The position numbers and the translations under genes are program-made. The notes under the pieces are model-generated. The model ran no database searches. It was not told the origin of the DNA and was given only the letters and a program-made list of their open reading frames with translations. This document shows positions 60,122-64,000 of a stretch of 64,000 bases of DNA, piece after piece. This stretch comes from SZAS-103 sp038216155 (GTDB lineage: Bacteria > Pseudomonadota > Gammaproteobacteria > Xanthomonadales > Xanthomonadaceae), in contig JBBQQH010000005.1 of NCBI GenBank assembly GCA_038216155.1, positions 8,748-72,747 on the forward strand, in the 5' to 3' direction. The first letter of the stretch is position 1, and every line of letters starts with the position of its first letter.

Positions 60122-61543
60122 TTATCTTTCGCGCAGGCTCTCGCTTGCATGCGTCTGCAACGGGCTCAACAAATAATCAATTACCCGTCGCTTTCCGGTT
60201 TTGATTTCCACGCTCAGATTCATGCCCGGGGTCAGGTTGACGTTGACGCCATCGATCAGCAAGGCGGTTTGTTGCAGCTTGACGCGGGCGGGGAAGATCA
60301 GGCCGAGCTTGTCGTCCTGCGCGGCGTCGTGCGAGATGGTCATCACCGTGCCGGTCAGATAGCCTTAGCGGGTGTAGGGGAAGCTCTCGACTTTCACCGT
60401 CACCGGCTGGCCGGCGCGCACGAAGCCGATGTCCTTGTTGAGCACAGTGGCTTCGACTTCCAGCGATTGCGTATCCGGCACCACCGATAGCAACGCCTGC
60501 GCCGGGGTCACCACACCGCCGACGGTGTGAATCACCAGTTGCTGCACGGTGCCGTCCACCGGGGCACGCAATTGCATCAACTGGTCGCGCTGTTCGGTCT
60601 TGGCGACTTCGGGCGCGAACTGCTGGATTTGTTCGGTGGCCTGGCGCAATTGATCCAGCGTTTGCTGGCGGGTGTCGGTGACCAGCACGTCGAGTTGTTC
60701 GCGCGCACCATCCAGCGCCGAGCGCAGCTCCGGCAAACGACCGCGCTGGATGGTGAGGTCGCGCTCGGCGGTGATGCGCTCCTGCTCGCGCGCGAGGTAA
60801 TCGTGCCGTGCCACGTATTTGTCGGCTAGCAGTTTCTTGAAGTCGGCCGAGCGCGCTTCGGTGATGTCGGCGGCTTCCTGCAATGGGCCGATCGAGGATT
60901 CGGCCGTGTGCAGCTCGGCCTGGCGCTGGGCAATGGCCGCCTGCAGATTGCCGCGCTTGGCCTTGAACGCGGCAACTTCGCTACTCGCAAGTTGTTGTGC
61001 CGCTGCAAACCGATCTGCGGGCAACGAAGGATTGGATGCGAGCGTCGGCGCGTGGCCGGTGTCCAGTGCGTCGGCCACGGCTGCTAGTCGCAATTGTGCG
61101 AGCCGCGCATTGAGTAGCGCGTCACCGGCTTTGGCGTAGTCAGCGGCCTCGGTGGTCGCATCGAGTTCGATCAGCAACTGGCCCTTGCGCACGCGCTGGC
61201 CGTCCTGCACCAGAATGCGGCGCACTACGGCGGTCTCCATCGGCTGGATTACTTTGGTGCGACCGCCGACCACGGTCTTGCCCGGCGCCACTGCCACGAT
61301 CTCAAGCTGACCGAAGATCGCCCACAACAGGGCGACGCAGAACACCGCGATGATGGTGCGCATCGTCCAGCGCGGCAGCGGCGAGACCGGTGTTTCCGTC
61401 AATTCGAGGTGCGCGGGCAGGAAGGCGAGTTCGTCTTGGGTGCGCTTGGGCGGATCCAGCGTGTTGCGGATCGACCACACAGCCTTGAACACGCTGCCGT
61501 AGCGGCTTGCGAAATCGTGTGCGGCGCCGACGACATGCCTCAT
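60122..61543 (-). pseudogene. HlyD-family type I secretion adaptor with an in-frame TAA
   Basis: From ATG 61543 (ATGA overlap with the hlyB stop) come one membrane helix (MRTIIAVFCVALLWAIFGQL), a lipoyl half (APGKTVVGGRTKVIQPMETA), a long coiled coil (~110-300) and a second lipoyl half ending VTVKVESFPYTR. A TAA (60365-60367) follows, and the same frame continues GYLTGTVMTISHDAAQDDKL to LTPGMNLSVEIKTGKRRVID and SPLQTHASESLRER, the normal HlyD end. The stop stands where the family has an aromatic residue (Phe/Tyr), so a single-base change, TAT or TAC to TAA, explains it. Without read-through the last ~80 residues, including the beta-barrel domain, are lost. Confidence 0.85.
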
Positions 61544-63665
61544 GACACGCCCTGCTGCAATTTGTACAGGTGCGCGTAGTGGCCTTTGGGGCGATCGACC
61601 AATTCGGCGTGCGTGCCGGACTCGACGATGCGGCCTTTGTCGATCACCACAATTCGGTTGGCCAATCGCACGGTGGACAACCGATGCGCGATGATTAGCA
61701 CCGTGCGGTCTTTGCAGATGGTGCGCATGTTCGACATCACCGCGTGTTCCGACTCGTAATCCAGTGCGCTGGTGGCTTCGTCAAAAATCAGGATGCGTGG
61801 ATTGGTGATCAGTGCCCGTGCAATCGCGATGCGCTGCCGCTGCCCGCCGGACAAGCCGGTGCCATGTTCGCCCACGGCGCTGTCGTAAACTTCCGGGAGT
61901 TCGAGGATGAAGTCGTGCGCGCCTGCCAGTTTGGCGGCTTCGATGACGCGCTCCAGCGGCATGCCGGGATCGGCCAACGCGATGTTCTCGCGCACGCTGC
62001 GATTGAACAGGAAGTTTTCCTGCAACACGACGCCGAGCTGGCGACGCAGCCATGCCGGATCGGCCAGCGCCAGATCGTGGCCATCGATCAGCACGCGACC
62101 GCGTTCGGGCACGTACAAGCGCTGCACCAGTTTGGTCAATGTGCTTTTGCCGGAGCCTGAGCGACCGACAATGCCGATGATCTCGCCCGGTGCGATGTCC
62201 AGATCGACACCGCTCAACACTTCGGCGGTCTCGGGCCGATAGCGGAAGGTGACTTTGTCGAACGTCACTTGACCCTTGATGGGCGGCAGGGTCATGCGGC
62301 TACCGGGCAGTTCGGTACGGGTATTGAGAATGTCGCCGAGGCGCTCGACCGAAATGCCGACTTGCTGGAATTCCTGCCAGAGTTGCGCCAGCCGGACGAT
62401 GGGCGCGGAAACCTGGCTCGACAGCATGTTGAACGCGATCAGCTGACCTAATGACAACTTGCCCGCAATCACCAGTTGCGCGCCGAAAAACAAAATGCCG
62501 ACGCCGACCAATTGCTGCACCAACTGGATGCCTTGCTGGCCGATATTGGCAAGACGCGTGACCCGGAACGACGCGCTGACATAACCCGCCAACTGGTTGT
62601 CCCAAGTACGGGTGACGCGCGGATCCACTGCGGTCGCCTTGACCGTGCCGATACCGCTGATGGTTTCGACGAGAAATGATTGATTGTCGGCGTTGCGCGC
62701 AAATTTCTCGTTCAGGCGCTTGCGCAAGACCGGCGTGATCGCTGCCGACCACAGCGCATAGATCGGCAACGAGGCAACCACGATCAAGGTCAACCAACCG
62801 CTGTACCAGATCATCACCGCGAGAAACACGCCAGTGAATAGCAGGTCGAGCAGCGAGGTCAGCGCCTGACCAGTCAGAAAGTTGCGGATGTTTTCCAACT
62901 CGCGAACGCGCGCGATGGTGTCACCGACCCGACGTGACTCGAAGTAACTTAGTGGCAGCGCGAGAACGTGTCGGAACAGGCGTGCACCCAGCTCGACATC
63001 GATTTTGCTGGTGGTGTGCGAAAAAACGTAACTACGCAGGCCGGATAGAAAGGCATTGAAGATTGCAATCGAAACCAACCCGACAGCCACGACTTCCAGT
63101 GTGGTAATCGCGTGATGCACCAGCACCTTGTCCATCACCACCTGATAGAACAGCGGCGTCACCAGCGCGAATAGTTGCAGGAACAGTGACGCGATCAGGA
63201 CTTCAAGCAGGAGCTTGCGGTATTTGACCACCGCTGGCACGAACCAGCTGAAGTCGAATTTGGCGAGCTGCCCCAGCACTGAGGCGCGCGAGGTAATCTG
63301 CAGGAGGCGGCCCGCATAGCGCTGATTGAACTCGTCACGGCTGAGAGCGCGGGTGCGCTGCTGCGCAAGGTCATGAATCAGAATGCTCTCGTCGTTGATC
63401 TTGGCAACGATGAAATGCTCGCCGCCTGCGACCAGCGCCAAGGCAGGCAATGTCGCCATCGCAATGCGTTCGACTGGCTGCCGGGTAATCTTCGCTTTCA
63501 GGCCAAGCTGCTTGGCTGCGAGCAGCAAACTCTGCTCGTCGAATGTCTCGCCGGTACGGCCAAACTGGTGCGCTAGTTGCGCACATCTGCCGCGACACCA
63601 TGGAATTGGGCAAGCAGAATCAGACCTCGCAAAGCCAGATCTAAATTTGCGCTTCCCTGCGGCAT
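61540..63665 (-). pseudogene. HlyB-type ABC exporter with an N-terminal frameshift
   Basis: The long frame (61540-63528 and further) encodes a C39-like domain (AMATLPALALVAGGEHFIVA), six membrane helices, Walker A GRSGSGKST, signature LSGGQRQRIAIARAL, Walker B ILIFDEATSALD and H-loop AHRLST: a complete type I secretion ATPase. Its first ~30 residues lie in another frame. ATG 63665 begins MPQGSANLDLALRGLILLAQ and runs FHGVAADVRN to TAG (63575-63573), while the main frame continues QLAHQFGRTGETFDEQ. One lost base near 63580 (CGCC to CGC) would explain the break. The C39-like domain is catalytically dead in HlyB types and binds substrate. Confidence 0.85.
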
Positions 63666-63881
63666 TGCCTCAGTGAGAGACAACACCGTACTCCCATGCT
63701 TCATCCACTTTCCCAGAAATGTCGCTCTCCCCAGAGCGACCAACCATCCGAAAGCCCAAGTTAGCGCATGGGCTAGATGTGAATTCTACATGGAGAATCA
63801 TTACGAAATGAATTACATATAGAGCTGGCCCCGTTTGTCTGTACAACTAACCCGGTTCTGATAAGTGGATTCGCTGCATGG
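63666..63881. other. Low-GC gap between hlyB and the insertion sequence
   Basis: AT-richer than the rest of the window. It should contain the promoter of the secretion cassette (minus strand) and the end of the insertion sequence. A short open frame (MENHYEMNYI) is too small to support. The exact IS end was not identified; it lies probably near 63825-63845. Confidence 0.4.
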
Positions 63882-64000
63882 TCATGCTGCCAAGGGTAGT
63901 GGCAGCAGGTTGAAGTAGACCTGATCGGGGGTGTGGCGTTCAAGTGCGCTGTGCGGTCGGCGTGTGTTGTAGAAGTCGATGTAACGGCCGAGCGCTGTTT
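63882..64000 (-). CDS. IS3-family transposase, C-terminal part (cut by window edge)
   Basis: The last 39 codons read TALGRYIDFYNTRRPHSALE then RHTPDQVYFNLLPLPLAA and stop. The YNTRRPHSAL...TPDQVYF pattern is the standard end of the IS3-type DDE integrase core, just past the last catalytic acid. The rest lies beyond the window. The IS lies next to the damaged secretion cassette and may have had a part in its decay. Confidence 0.9.
   Translation of the reverse strand, partial: TALGRYIDFYNTRRPHSALERHTPDQVYFNLLPLPLAA

Overview
The window reads as a chromosomal segment of a high-GC gammaproteobacterium of the Xanthomonadales/Lysobacterales type, perhaps close to Rhodanobacteraceae. The evidence is the pilMNOPQ cluster divergent from mrcA, the yicC-gmk-rpoZ-spoT-ridA-recG block facing rph-rdgB-hemW, the zapA-6S RNA-fau-rpiA block, BatABCD-type genes, and family-typical intergenic repeats. 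There are no rRNA or tRNA genes and no CRISPR array. I ran no database search: family names come from recognising motifs and gene order, and promoter and start calls are from reading the sequence.

Layout. 1-2693 (minus): an export operon with a lipoprotein start (cut by the window edge), two HlyD-like adaptors and a MacB-type ATPase whose Walker A carries an in-frame TAG. 2923-4896: an acetyl-CoA hydrolase/transferase. 4970-8486: transketolase and a dicarboxylate/amino-acid symporter. 8649-16011: a tightly overlapping MoxR-DUF58-DUF4381-BatA-BatB/C-BatD operon. 16306-22886: a cNMP-binding/EAL protein and pilMNOPQ. 23134-36754: mrcA, a small hypothetical gene, gltA, rpmE (type B), a nucleoside hydrolase, and recG-ridA-spoT-rpoZ-gmk-yicC. 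36874-45021: rph-rdgB-hemW, a CPXCG protein, a cobalamin riboswitch with a BtuB-like receptor, and a DUF1631-PilZ pair behind a CRP/Clp-like operator. 45214-50905: two Xaa-Pro peptidases (pepQ, pepP) converge on an accessory island. 51089-58401: a 1551-residue propeller-PAS-GGDEF-EAL sensor, a ZapB-like coiled coil, zapA, 6S RNA, fau, an EVE protein and rpiA. 58450-64000: a damaged type I secretion cassette with a lysozyme-like protein, ending in the 3' part of an IS3-family transposase.

The most interesting stretch is 46985-48502. Two minus-strand genes, an HNH-type nuclease and a protein resembling PD-(D/E)XK nucleases, are each bounded by sequences with the architecture of integron attC sites, and no integrase is in view. 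This looks like a small attC cluster lacking an integrase (CALIN type). It sits between inverted copies of family-type dispersed repeats, and both genes are candidates for an undescribed nuclease or defence module. The second theme is gene damage. The P-loop amber codon at 2559-2561 and three separate lesions in the 58450-63665 secretion cassette stand out because essentially every housekeeping gene in the window is intact. The third is c-di-GMP/cAMP-type signalling: two EAL proteins (one also GGDEF), a PilZ protein, a cNMP-binding domain, and type IV pilus genes that such signals often control.
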